Source: Sulfotelmatobacter sp049792875
Lineage (GTDB): Bacteria; Acidobacteriota; Terriglobia; Terriglobales; Acidobacteriaceae
Assembly (NCBI GenBank): GCA_049792875.1
Contig: JBARBI010000381.1
Span: forward strand, 1 to 18,050
Direction: 5' to 3'
DNA length: 18,050 nucleotides
Of this stretch, positions 1-7,294 are shown piece after piece; position 1 is the stretch's first letter, and every line of letters begins with the position of its first letter. The translations under genes and the position numbers were made by a program. The notes beneath the pieces were generated by a model. It did no database searches. It saw only the letters and a program-made list of their open reading frames with translations, and was not told where the DNA came from.

Positions 1-142
1 CTCGAAGCCCTCTCTGAATAGTAGACACCGCAGACCGCGGGTGCTGCGCTCAAAACCCAGAGCATTTTGGTAACTGACGTAATCAGGCCATAACGCTCAC
101 CGAGAATCGGGCCGACTTTTCGGTCAAGGGTCAAAACGCGCT

Positions 143-328
143 ATGGCGGTGACCGTCGTCGGCTGCTTCTTCTCGCTGTCGTCAACGGTGTTTTACTCCG
201 GAACGGTTTTCCTCCCTGTCGGCGCAATCCTCGCCGAAATCGTCCGCTTCGGGCTGGCGCTCATTCCTGTCGGCGGGGCGTGCTGGCTCGTCGGATGGAT
301 CATGGACGGGTTCGACCAGCCAGACTAG
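143..328 (+). CDS. small hydrophobic hypothetical protein (61 aa), doubtful
   Basis: I do not recognise this gene. The 61-aa product is largely hydrophobic: roughly residues 20-55 could form one or two membrane segments, and it ends in the polar tail DGFDQPD. The ATG is preceded only by a weak purine stretch (AAGGG about 13 nt upstream), so translation is not assured. In its favour, the ORF ends just before a hairpin (333-353) and a strong intrinsic terminator (363-389) on the same strand, which implies a transcript ending here. That transcript could equally belong to something starting left of the window. Possible small membrane protein; alternatively a chance ORF. Confidence 0.35.
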   Translation: MAVTVVGCFFSLSSTVFYSGTVFLPVGAILAEIVRFGLALIPVGGACWLVGWIMDGFDQPD

Positions 329-332
329 GGAC

Positions 333-353
333 TGGTAGGCGATCAGCCTACCA
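333..353 (+). other. perfect 8-bp stem-loop before the terminator
   Basis: TGGTAGGC (333-340) and GCCTACCA (346-353) are perfect reverse complements around the loop GATCA. The hairpin begins four bases after the stop of the 61-aa ORF and lies ten bases before the intrinsic terminator stem. It could protect the 3' end of the transcript or act as a first pause hairpin. Confidence 0.6.
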
Positions 354-362
354 ATGCCTTGT

Positions 363-389
363 GCCCCCGTTTCTGCGGGGGCTTTTTTT
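363..389 (+). terminator. intrinsic (rho-independent) terminator
   Basis: The 7-bp GC stem GCCCCCG (363-369) / CGGGGGC (376-382) encloses the loop TTTCTG and is followed immediately by seven T residues (383-389). This is the strongest terminator in the window. It marks the end of a plus-strand transcript covering the 143-328 region or a gene left of the window. Confidence 0.88.
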
Positions 390-405
390 GTGCCGTGTCT
401 AAGCC

Positions 406-618
406 ATGTCTAAACCGAGTGCAAATCTTGCGAATCTCGCGTTTCCTGCTGCTCGTAGAATCAGTAAGTTACTGAATCCACGTTGGCGATATGGCTTCGG
501 CCACAAATGGTCGATTGCCACCCACACTAAAGACATGTCCGCGGATGAAATGAAGCGCAGCATGGACGAAGCCATGGCAAAGATGCCGAAGCCAGACCAG
601 ATGCAGAAGACGGCATAA
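406..618 (+). CDS. small hypothetical protein (70 aa), doubtful
   Basis: I do not recognise this gene. The first half of the 70-aa product is basic and neutral; the second half (about residues 41-70) is a charged, Met/Lys/Glu-rich stretch likely to be helical, with motifs such as SADEMKRSMDEAMAKM. The ATG lies 16 bp after the T-tract of the terminator and has no Shine-Dalgarno sequence, so it would need its own promoter, which I cannot see. The stop is followed closely by a palindromic repeat (636-684), leaving no other clear signal. It may be a real small gene, a remnant, or chance. Confidence 0.33.
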   Translation: MSKPSANLANLAFPAARRISKLLNPRWRYGFGHKWSIATHTKDMSADEMKRSMDEAMAKMPKPDQMQKTA

Positions 619-635
619 CTGCCGATGTCAGAATG

Positions 636-684
636 CCCACGTAGGGACAGCCGCCTCGGCTGTCCCGCCGGGGCGAAGCCCGCG
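636..684 (-). repeat. palindromic repeat, copy 1 (intergenic)
   Basis: Two adjacent hairpins: a 10-bp perfect stem GGGACAGCCG (644-653) / CGGCTGTCCC (657-666) with loop CCT, and GGGC (671-674) / GCCC (678-681) with loop GAA. Read on the minus strand, the order and spacing match the element at 9834-9884 inside the DUF255 gene, including the shared GGC linker between hairpins and a 17-nt end that matches at 14 of 17 positions. The element lies just 3' of the glycerate kinase stop, so it may also serve as a transcript-end structure, although it has no T-tract. Confidence 0.75.
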
Positions 685-690
685 TTAGCC

Positions 691-2004
691 TCAGTAAGCC
701 AACAGAATTCTCAAGTCACGCAGGTTGTTCCCGGTGGGTCCAATCTCAACGGCATCGCCGAGTGCCGTGAAGAATGGGTACGCGTCAAATCTGTCGAGCG
801 CAGCACGCACATCCAACCCACAGCGTCGCGCTCGCTCGAGGGTCGTGCCGTCTACGACGGCCCCGGCTGCCGGACTGTTTCCATCGACCCCGTCGGTGCC
901 TGCACTGAGCACGGTGATGTTCTCGTTCACGATCTTCGACGCGCATGCCAACGCGAACTGCTGATTGCGCCCGCCTACTCCGCCATTCGTGACCTTCACC
1001 GTAACTTCCCCGCCGGAAATCAGACAGACCGGAGAGGCCTGCTTTCTCAACTCGCGCACGCGCTGCAGCAGGTAGTCCGCGGCTTTCTCGTAGTCCCAAT
1101 CGTCGCAGGAGTTGTCAAGGTGCACGACGAAGCCCTCGCGCTCCGCCGCGGCGCTGGCCTCCTCAACCGCGGTCTGGTTGGTGAGAACAGGCCAAAAACG
1201 CGCGCGATGAAACGCGGGATCGTTCGACTTCGGTGTCTCCTCCAAAGCGTGTCGCTCGAATAGTTCCCGCGTCGACTGCGGAAATTGCGGAAGGAGTTCG
1301 TACTCTTCTGCGATCCGATAACAATCATCGACGGAGGTCGAATCGGGCATCGTCGGGCCGGAAGCCAGCGCGTCCGGCGTGCCGTCGGGTACGTCGGACA
1401 CCAGCAGCGACACCTGCTGCGCCGGAGACGCAGCTAGCGCGAGGCGCCCTCCCTTCACTGCCGACAGGTGTTTACGCACCGCGTTGATCTCTGCGATCGG
1501 CGCACCGGAATACACCAGAGCGCGATAGGTAATGACGAGATCTTCGAGAGAAATCTCGTCATCGATGGGCTGCTCGACGATCGACGATCCTCCGCCGCTG
1601 AGCAGAAAGATCACCAGCGCCGACGCCGGGAGCGCCTCCAGCGCCCGTAGTATTGCGCTCGCAGCCTGCATCGATTCAGCATTCGGCGTCGGATGTCCGC
1701 CGCGGAAGTACCGGAACCCATGAACCTGGGCCACGGGATGCACTGGGCTGGCGATGATTCCTTCCAGTGAAGCTCCGACCTGATGAGCGAGGGCCTCGAC
1801 CATCGTGTGTCCGGCCTTGCCCAGCGACACGACAAACACCCGCGAGTACGAGTGCAGGTCATACAGGTCGTCGCACACGCGCAAGATTCCCCGTTCGCAA
1901 TGCACATGCCGGGCAAATCCCTTGCCAATAGATGCTTCCGCCAGAGCGTGCTGAAAAATATCGCGTGCAACCTGACGCCACTGAAGCGCGGGGGAATCAG
2001 ACAT
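691..2004 (-). CDS. glycerate 2-kinase, MOFRL/GckA-type
   Basis: Probably phosphorylates D-glycerate with ATP to 2-phosphoglycerate in the cytoplasm, feeding lower glycolysis from glyoxylate, tartrate or serine breakdown. The 437-aa product has the family's features: LGKAGHTM with Lys63, the glycine-rich loop SGGGSS (136-141), NAVRKHLSAVKGG (174-186), SDVPDG (203-208) with ASGPTMPD, then the C-terminal MOFRL domain with SGGEVTV (330-336), GGRNQQ (344-349), AGTDGVDG (368-375) and GPTGNNLRDL. Length is normal for the family. I start at the ATG at 2004 because MSDSPALQW begins the conserved part and the upstream extension (to 2133) looks like read-through of promoter DNA. A perfect TATAAT sits 7 nt before this ATG, with no ribosome binding site. 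The neighbouring hydrolase starts far enough upstream to be a separate unit. Confidence 0.92.
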   Translation of the reverse strand: MSDSPALQWRQVARDIFQHALAEASIGKGFARHVHCERGILRVCDDLYDLHSYSRVFVVSLGKAGHTMVEALAHQVGASLEGIIASPVHPVAQVHGFRYFRGGHPTPNAESMQAASAILRALEALPASALVIFLLSGGGSSIVEQPIDDEISLEDLVITYRALVYSGAPIAEINAVRKHLSAVKGGRLALAASPAQQVSLLVSDVPDGTPDALASGPTMPDSTSVDDCYRIAEEYELLPQFPQSTRELFERHALEETPKSNDPAFHRARFWPVLTNQTAVEEASAAAEREGFVVHLDNSCDDWDYEKAADYLLQRVRELRKQASPVCLISGGEVTVKVTNGGVGGRNQQFALACASKIVNENITVLSAGTDGVDGNSPAAGAVVDGTTLERARRCGLDVRAALDRFDAYPFFTALGDAVEIGPTGNNLRDLRILLAY

Positions 2005-2011
2005 GGGCAAG

Positions 2012-2017
2012 ATTATA
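2012..2017 (-). promoter_or_regulatory. -10 box of a leaderless glycerate kinase promoter
   Basis: On the minus strand a perfect TATAAT (2017 to 2012) is followed by seven bases and then the ATG at 2004. Transcription normally starts about 7 nt after a -10 box, so the mRNA should begin at or next to the start codon. No clear -35 hexamer is visible at 16-18 bp. Confidence 0.55.
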
Positions 2018-2164
2018 AAGATCGCCGCCGCTGCCGGCAGGAGAGAAGAAACGGTTCGCTCCGAGATGCCGGCGTACCTCGCGATTTCTGCCGTAAAAGC
2101 CTTGGACCGCAGAGTATGCCAAGAAGGCCGCAAAGATCACTGGGGGACCGGGAATGAGCAGCGC

Positions 2165-2839
2165 TCACGAACCCGCCCGCTCCTCTAGCCACGCTTCAAT
2201 TACTTCCCGCAGTTCGCGCAGTCGGCCTTCGAAGAAATGGTCGGCACCTTCGATGATCACCAGCTTTTTCGGATCTGGCGCGGACGCAACCAGCTCTTCC
2301 AGCCTGGCACGCGGACCGAACTGATCGCGCGCTCCGCTCACAAACAACTTCGGCTTCGTACACGCCGGCAAGAAGTCGAAGGTGTAGGTGCGCGGCACTT
2401 CGCTCTCGGCAACCACTGGACCCACAGGAGTGCCAACGCCGATGACTGCACGAACCCGAGCGTCCGCGCAAGCCGCGCGCAAACCGACTGCGGCCCCAAA
2501 CGAGAATCCAGCAAACACCAGCGGTAAGCGATACTCGGCGTCGAGCCAGTCGAGTGCGGTGCGGACATCGTCGACTTCTCCGTTGCCCTGATCGTGCTCC
2601 CCCTGACTGAGTCCCGTACCACGAAAGTTGAAGCGCAACACTGGAAACCCAAAGCTGTTCAGCGCCTTCATGGCGTGGAAGACGACCTTATTGTGCAGCG
2701 TCCCACCAAACAATGGATGTGGATGGCAGACAACAGCTGCATGGGTTGCGTTCGGCACCCCAGCGTTGAGCAATGCTTCCAGGCGTCCCGCAGGGCCGTC
2801 GAGAAACAGCGAACGGATGGATGCGTTCGAGGGGATCAC
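2165..2839 (-). CDS. alpha/beta hydrolase, COG2945/dienelactone hydrolase-like
   Basis: A compact cytoplasmic alpha/beta-hydrolase of 224 aa; substrate unknown. Visible elements are HPHPLFGGTLHNKVV (39-53, oxyanion region), FNFRGTGLS, the nucleophile elbow GFSFG with Ser113, Asp172 in SGARDQFGP and His201 in GADHFFEG, which together complete a catalytic triad. Length and motif order fit the COG2945 group of predicted esterases. I chose the GTG at 2839 because the conserved sequence begins right after it (IPSNASIRSLFLDGPAG) and no in-frame ATG lies nearby. The frame stays open far upstream only because it is antisense to the M20 gene. A TGTAAT -10-like box lies 9 nt before the GTG. It is divergent from the M20 gene with 99 bp between starts and is 160 bp upstream of glycerate kinase. 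Confidence 0.87.
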   Translation of the reverse strand: MIPSNASIRSLFLDGPAGRLEALLNAGVPNATHAAVVCHPHPLFGGTLHNKVVFHAMKALNSFGFPVLRFNFRGTGLSQGEHDQGNGEVDDVRTALDWLDAEYRLPLVFAGFSFGAAVGLRAACADARVRAVIGVGTPVGPVVAESEVPRTYTFDFLPACTKPKLFVSGARDQFGPRARLEELVASAPDPKKLVIIEGADHFFEGRLRELREVIEAWLEERAGS

Positions 2840-2848
2840 AGCGTCCAG

Positions 2849-2854
2849 ATTACA
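2849..2854 (-). promoter_or_regulatory. candidate -10 box of the hydrolase gene
   Basis: TGTAAT on the minus strand (5 of 6 matches to TATAAT) ends 9 nt before the GTG at 2839, predicting a leader of only 0-3 nt. No convincing -35 box is seen. It shares the 99-bp divergent region with the M20 promoter. Confidence 0.4.
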
Positions 2855-2926
2855 TGATCGGCGCAAACCCGGGTTTCGCCCGAGCCGGACTGCCGAGGTC
2901 GGCTGTCCCCCCATCGGAGCGTGGGT

Positions 2927-2932
2927 TATCCT
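2927..2932 (+). promoter_or_regulatory. candidate -10 box of the M20 gene
   Basis: TATCCT (4 of 6 matches to TATAAT) is followed by six bases and the ATG at 2939. As with the two genes to the left, this would give a leaderless mRNA. The -35 region is weak (CTGTCC at about 18 bp). Confidence 0.4.
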
Positions 2933-2938
2933 GCTTGC

Positions 2939-3976
2939 ATGGATGCTGTGACGCTTACGCGGCAACTGGTGGATATCGAGTCCATTTCCGGCAACGAAGC
3001 TGCGGTCGGGAATTATCTTTATGTAGAACTCTGCCGCCTCGGCTATCAAACCAAGAAGATGCCCGTCGAGAGCGACCGTTTCAATGTGTACGCCACGACT
3101 GCGGAACATCCACATCCTGAGATCGTGTTTTCCACGCACATGGATACGGTTCCTCCATTCATCCCGTCGACAGAAGATGCAGGACGCATTTATGGTCGGG
3201 GCGCTTGCGATGCCAAGGGGATCATGGCCGCGCAAATCGCGGCAGCGGAGCGCTTGCGCCAGCAAGGTACCGATGTGGGACTGCTGTTCGTCGTGGGAGA
3301 GGAGCGCGACAGCCTGGGCGCTCAGGTGGCGAATGAATCCGCGGCGAGCGGGCAGATTTCTGGGGGCCGTTTTCTGATCAACGGTGAGCCGACGGAAAAT
3401 CGCATTGCACTTGCGTCGAAAGGGACACTGCGCGTGGAGGTTACCGCGGCGGGACGCATGGCGCACTCGGCGTATCCGGAACTGGGTGAGTCGGCGATCG
3501 ACAAGCTGATTCCGGCACTCACACGATTGCGCGCGATGGCCTTGCCTTCCGATCCAGAGATTGGGCCGTGCACGCTGAATATTGGACTGATCGAGGGCGG
3601 ACGCGCTCCCAATGTGATTCCTGATTATGCTCATGCGGACTTGCTCTATCGGCTGGTTGGTCCGTCGGATGAGTTGCGGCGACAGATTCTCGCGACTGCA
3701 GGGGACGAGGTGGAGGTAACGTTTCCCCTGGAGCTTCCCTTTCTGCGCTTCTGCACAATTGATGGATTGACGACGATGATCGCTGCGTTCACGACCGACA
3801 TTCCCAAACTTACGAACTGGGGCGAGCCTCTGCTGATCGGTCCGGGATCGATTCATGTGGCGCACACCGACGGAGAGTACATCGAGAAGAGCCAACTCGC
3901 TGAGTCAATTGATTTGTACTGCAAGATCGCGAGGCAGTTGTTGGTCCGCGGTCGGCACAGTTCACGCTTAAAGTGA
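2939..3976 (+). CDS. M20-family zinc amidohydrolase/peptidase (ArgE/DapE-like)
   Basis: A cytoplasmic metal-dependent hydrolase that cleaves an N-acyl or peptide amide bond; the exact substrate cannot be told from sequence. The 345-aa product has the M20 fold signatures: THMDTVP with His67 and Asp69, GRGACDAKG with bridging Asp91, GEERDS with Glu121 (general base) and Glu122, NGEP with Glu150, the dimerisation-domain motif GRMAHSAYP (172-180), GGRAPNVIPD and the last zinc ligand His309 in AHTDGEYI. All expected metal ligands are present. The ATG at 2939 fits family starts (MDAVTLTRQLVDIESISGNE); an in-frame GTG at 2921 is possible but adds six residues overlapping the -10 box. Annotation as ArgE, DapE or a carboxypeptidase would each be over-specific. 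Confidence 0.9.
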   Translation: MDAVTLTRQLVDIESISGNEAAVGNYLYVELCRLGYQTKKMPVESDRFNVYATTAEHPHPEIVFSTHMDTVPPFIPSTEDAGRIYGRGACDAKGIMAAQIAAAERLRQQGTDVGLLFVVGEERDSLGAQVANESAASGQISGGRFLINGEPTENRIALASKGTLRVEVTAAGRMAHSAYPELGESAIDKLIPALTRLRAMALPSDPEIGPCTLNIGLIEGGRAPNVIPDYAHADLLYRLVGPSDELRRQILATAGDEVEVTFPLELPFLRFCTIDGLTTMIAAFTTDIPKLTNWGEPLLIGPGSIHVAHTDGEYIEKSQLAESIDLYCKIARQLLVRGRHSSRLK

Positions 3977-4015
3977 TTTTCTAGGTTTCGAGACCACACG
4001 CTATCTAAGTTCGTA

Positions 4016-4049
4016 ACCGGTTTGTGAAGAACCCTCGACCGGTATGTGA
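4016..4049. repeat. 12-bp direct repeat ACCGGTWTGTGA, 22-bp period
   Basis: ACCGGTTTGTGA (4016-4027) and ACCGGTATGTGA (4038-4049) differ at one base and are spaced 22 bp start to start, about two helical turns. They lie in the convergent gap between the M20 gene and the FecR gene. The first copy overlaps a 14-nt sequence shared with 15567-15580. Possibly a protein-binding site; otherwise a small tandem duplication. Confidence 0.5.
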
Positions 4050-4129
4050 GATCTGGCGTTCACCCCGCTGTTTCGGCGCGGACGGCCGGCAAGGGAACGA
4101 AGGAAACAAGGGCACGGCCTGCATGCGGC

Positions 4130-4891
4130 CTAGTCCGGTTTGCCGTCCGAACCCTGGCTCGGAGGTGCGGGCTTGGGCTGGTTTTTTTGCTGGTCTTCTG
4201 TCCCTTGTCCCCGTCCTTCGTGACCACCTTGGTGACCACCTTCGCGATCATCGTCGCGTTCATTTCCCTGACCGGAACCCGATTCACGAGGTTCCTCAGG
4301 AGCCCGATTCTCCTCCACCCCGGTGGAGAATCCAGGCCTGATCAGGATGAGCGGAGAACTTTGCATTAACCCCCGTACCTCTACCAGTCCCTCAAAAACG
4401 TTGACGTAGGTTTTTTTCTTCTTGTTGACTTCCACCGAAAAGCGAGTGCCGCGAACCGTGATCACGGCTGAGGGAGTGCCCATCCGAAAAGAAGGAGAGG
4501 CACCCAGACGCTTTTGCACCTTCACGATGATCTGACCGATGAACAACTCGAGGGAGAAGCCTTTCTGTTCGTTCGGGGCCCTGAGCACAACATTGCTATG
4601 CCCCTTGATCAACACCTGCGAACCGTCCTGGAGTTCGAGCAGCACACTGCCCTTGGCGGTTTCTACCTTGGTGTTAGCGGCCAGGGTTGATCCCCGTTGT
4701 GCCACGACGGGAACTCCCTCCGGCGAGGTGAACACGACTTCGCCTTTGATCTCTGTCACGACTGCAGAACCAACGGGGAGAACGGCCTGCTGCTGCGGCG
4801 AGGTCTGGCCAGCAGCCACGTAGAAAACGAAGGCTATCGCCATCGTCATCGTCGATAGGAATGCAATCGAGATCCGTTCCGAACTGGTCAT
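4130..4891 (-). CDS. exported/anchored FecR-domain protein
   Basis: A 253-aa envelope protein. Residues 7-28 form an N-terminal signal peptide or anchor (ISIAFLSTMTMAIAFVFYVA). Residues about 70-175 are a FecR-type beta domain with the characteristic LELQDGSQVLIKGHS, SFRMGTPSAVITVRGTRFSV and VNVFEGLVEVRG motifs. From about 194 on the tail is hydrophilic and low-complexity, rich in Gly, Glu, Asp, Gln and His. There is no second membrane segment and none of the N-terminal anti-sigma region found in true FecR regulators, so sigma-factor control is unlikely. Its ATG overlaps the end of the CHASE2 kinase gene by 4 bp (4888-4891), so the two are translationally coupled. FecR-domain proteins are often encoded beside CHASE2 sensors, and I infer that it supplies or modifies the periplasmic signal sensed by the kinase. 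Confidence 0.85.
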   Translation of the reverse strand: MTSSERISIAFLSTMTMAIAFVFYVAAGQTSPQQQAVLPVGSAVVTEIKGEVVFTSPEGVPVVAQRGSTLAANTKVETAKGSVLLELQDGSQVLIKGHSNVVLRAPNEQKGFSLELFIGQIIVKVQKRLGASPSFRMGTPSAVITVRGTRFSVEVNKKKKTYVNVFEGLVEVRGLMQSSPLILIRPGFSTGVEENRAPEEPRESGSGQGNERDDDREGGHQGGHEGRGQGTEDQQKNQPKPAPPSQGSDGKPD

Positions 4892-7221
4892 CCCATTACC
4901 TCCGAGGGAGCATCCACGCCCGTTTTGGCCGGCAGATGAATTTCGAACGTAGTGCCGGATGGTTCACTCTTTACTTGTACTGAACCGCCGTGCTTCTCCG
5001 CAATCCGTTTCACGAAGGCGAGCCCCAGGCCCCAGCCCGGCGTGGCGGTTTCAACGTCTCGGGCGCGGTAGTAAGGATCGAACAGATGCGGAACGTCTGC
5101 CGGGGCGATGGGATTCCCCTGATTCCGTACGGAGATCACGGCGTCCTCCCCGGAAGCGAAACAGCGAACCTCAATCTCCGTGCCCGACTTGCCGTACTTA
5201 ATCGCATTGCTGACGAGGTTGAGGACGGCTCCACTGAGGAGGGTGGCGTCGCCCACCATTACGATCGCTGCGCCTCTTTCCAAGGTCAGGCGCATGTTCG
5301 CCGTTGCGGCCAGGGGTCGCAAGATGTCGAAAACCTGGCGGGCAACGTCATGGAGGTCCAGAACGTCCGATTTGACAGGCTTCGCGCCGGCATCAAGGCG
5401 CAGCACGTCGAGATAACTATTAATCAAGGCCAGCAGCCTCTTCGATTCCCACAGAATGGTTTCGGGCGCGCCATCGCATTCAGGCGAACCGGGATAGCGA
5501 ATCAGTAGATCGGCGAAGCCCTGGATCGAAGCCAAGGGAGTTCGCAGTTCGTGGGTGATGAAAGCCAAGGCTTCGGCACGTGCCCGGTCGCGTTCGACGC
5601 GAGTTTCGAGATTGGTGAATGTGAGGACGGTCCCTCCGCCGGGAGAGAGTCGAGTTGGGGGCAAGGGGACAATTCGCACCGAGTAAAGTTTACCGTTCAG
5701 ATGAACCTCTCCCTCCTGTCCGACGTGGATGGATGCCAGGGGCGCATTGTCTTCTGTAACCCATTGGGCACGGAGTTGCTCCAGCGTGAGCCGGGGACTC
5801 ATGGACGCGAGAGCACTGGCGAAGGCCTGATTGTGCAAGAGGAGATTGCCTTTCTCGTCGAAGATGACGACCAGATCCTGTGTCGATTCCAGAAGCGTCT
5901 GGTGCAATTCGTAGAGCGAGCCAAGTTCCGTTTCCAGTTTCTGCAGCAAAGCGAGCTTCCACGAAAGCTCCCTCTGTCCCTGGGGGATAGGGTCCTTTGC
6001 CTGCCTGGTCAACCAGGAGCGCAAGCCCATCAGCTGACGCGTCACGCTGCGTTCGACCAGAGCAAAGTCCGCCGCGTACACGACTAACGGGCCGGCAACT
6101 ACGGCGAGCAGCATCGCCCCTGCGGGCACAATGCGCAAAGCCCACAGAAAAGCGAGAAACGCGATGGCGTAGACCGCGGCGGCGAGCGCAACGAGCAGGC
6201 CCACCGAAGCCCAACCACGCCATCTGCGAAAGAGCACGACGACGATCAGGCAGGTGAACGCCAAGAGCAGAACTCCCAAGCCCGGTGGAAGATCTCTGAG
6301 CAATCGTCCAGCCAAAATGCCGTCCAGTATTTGGGCATGTACCTCGACCCCCGCCGCGGGCAATTCCGTCGCCAAGGGAGTGTTCAGACGATCGCCGATC
6401 TCTGTTCCTCCGAAGCCGACCAACACCGGTCGACCAGTCAAGCGCGACCGAAGATCTCCACCCCGCAGGACCGTCGAGGCGGAAATGGTCTCGAATTCGT
6501 CGCGCCGGAAGGGAATGCGCACCAAGACTGGCTTGGCGGAACTGATGGCAGAGGTGTCGTCCTCAGTTGGAATGCGATAACGATCGAGGAATGCAGAGGC
6601 GCGGGGCGGGTCAGTTCGACGTGCCACCTCCAGGGCGAACGCCCATCGCGGGCCATCAATGGTGAGTTCGAGGGGCGGGAAGCGGCGGCAGATGCTGTCA
6701 TTATCGAGGACCGCCTGGGCGTGTCCCACGGCGGCGGACGCCTGCGAGAAGGCCGGCAGCGGTTCTACCCAGTGTGGCCCGTCCGGGAACGCGCCGATTT
6801 TACCCACAATGACGGCCCGCCCGCTCGCACGCAGAGCATTCTGCAAAGCTGCGTCAGACGTGGGGGTCTGGGGCTCCGAGAGCAGGACATCCAAGCCAAT
6901 CACTCCGGCCCCACCGTCCGCAAGGTTTTGAATCAGCTTGCCCAGCAGTTCACGCGACCATGGCCAGCGGCCGTACTCTCGCAGACTTTCGTCGTCGATC
7001 AGGACCAAGACCACTGCGGAGGGCCGCGCGGGTGGTGGAGCGAGACGAAAGAATGTATCGGTAATACGTAATTCAGAGTCGCGAACTACCCGAACGAGTG
7101 AAAAGACGGCCACCAGAACCAACAAAAGCAGAGATAGTCCAAGGCGCTCCGCCCAGGTCTGTAGCGGAGGACCGTGCGCCTTTTCAGTCTCGGGATCAGG
7201 TGTACCTACTGGCTCGTTCAT
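4888..7221 (-). CDS. CHASE2-domain membrane sensor histidine kinase
   Basis: A 777-aa sensor kinase. One membrane helix (about 28-47) precedes an extracytoplasmic CHASE2 domain (about 48-305, with ALVLIDDESL-like VVLVLIDDESL, GRWPWSR and VIGLDVLLSEP). Three more helices follow (about 313-332, 337-360, 364-386), then a coiled segment, a PAS-like domain (about 440-545), HisKA with ITHELRTPLASIQGFADLL (phospho-acceptor His557), and HATPase_c with the N-box LNLVSNAIKYG (667-677) and G2-box GWGLGLAF (729-736). The G1 box reads VRNQGNPI, with Asn where many kinases have the ATP-binding Asp. No response regulator is adjacent, so its partner is unknown. No Shine-Dalgarno precedes the ATG at 7221. The last codons overlap the FecR gene. 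Confidence 0.93.
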   Translation of the reverse strand: MNEPVGTPDPETEKAHGPPLQTWAERLGLSLLLLVLVAVFSLVRVVRDSELRITDTFFRLAPPPARPSAVVLVLIDDESLREYGRWPWSRELLGKLIQNLADGGAGVIGLDVLLSEPQTPTSDAALQNALRASGRAVIVGKIGAFPDGPHWVEPLPAFSQASAAVGHAQAVLDNDSICRRFPPLELTIDGPRWAFALEVARRTDPPRASAFLDRYRIPTEDDTSAISSAKPVLVRIPFRRDEFETISASTVLRGGDLRSRLTGRPVLVGFGGTEIGDRLNTPLATELPAAGVEVHAQILDGILAGRLLRDLPPGLGVLLLAFTCLIVVVLFRRWRGWASVGLLVALAAAVYAIAFLAFLWALRIVPAGAMLLAVVAGPLVVYAADFALVERSVTRQLMGLRSWLTRQAKDPIPQGQRELSWKLALLQKLETELGSLYELHQTLLESTQDLVVIFDEKGNLLLHNQAFASALASMSPRLTLEQLRAQWVTEDNAPLASIHVGQEGEVHLNGKLYSVRIVPLPPTRLSPGGGTVLTFTNLETRVERDRARAEALAFITHELRTPLASIQGFADLLIRYPGSPECDGAPETILWESKRLLALINSYLDVLRLDAGAKPVKSDVLDLHDVARQVFDILRPLAATANMRLTLERGAAIVMVGDATLLSGAVLNLVSNAIKYGKSGTEIEVRCFASGEDAVISVRNQGNPIAPADVPHLFDPYYRARDVETATPGWGLGLAFVKRIAEKHGGSVQVKSEPSGTTFEIHLPAKTGVDAPSEVMG

Positions 7222-7294
7222 GAAGAGTCGCAGAGCCGGCTGAACTGTGCATGTCTTGTCGCACCTTTTAGCCTATCAGGAATGAAGAGATCGA

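Noticed and set aside
380..420. Possible integration (att) site after the terminator, with CGTGTCTAAGCC/CATGTCTAAACC near-repeats
   Set aside because: No integrase, tRNA end or matching second copy is present in the window; the 12-bp near-repeat is too short to support it.
2840..3895. Long minus-strand open frame extending the hydrolase to 576 aa
   Set aside because: The extra part is antisense to the M20 gene, has an Arg/His-rich composition typical of shadow frames and no domain; the hydrolase fold starts at about 2839.
6331..7071. 246-aa plus-strand open frame
   Set aside because: Antisense to the CHASE2 region of the kinase gene, with no recognisable domain.
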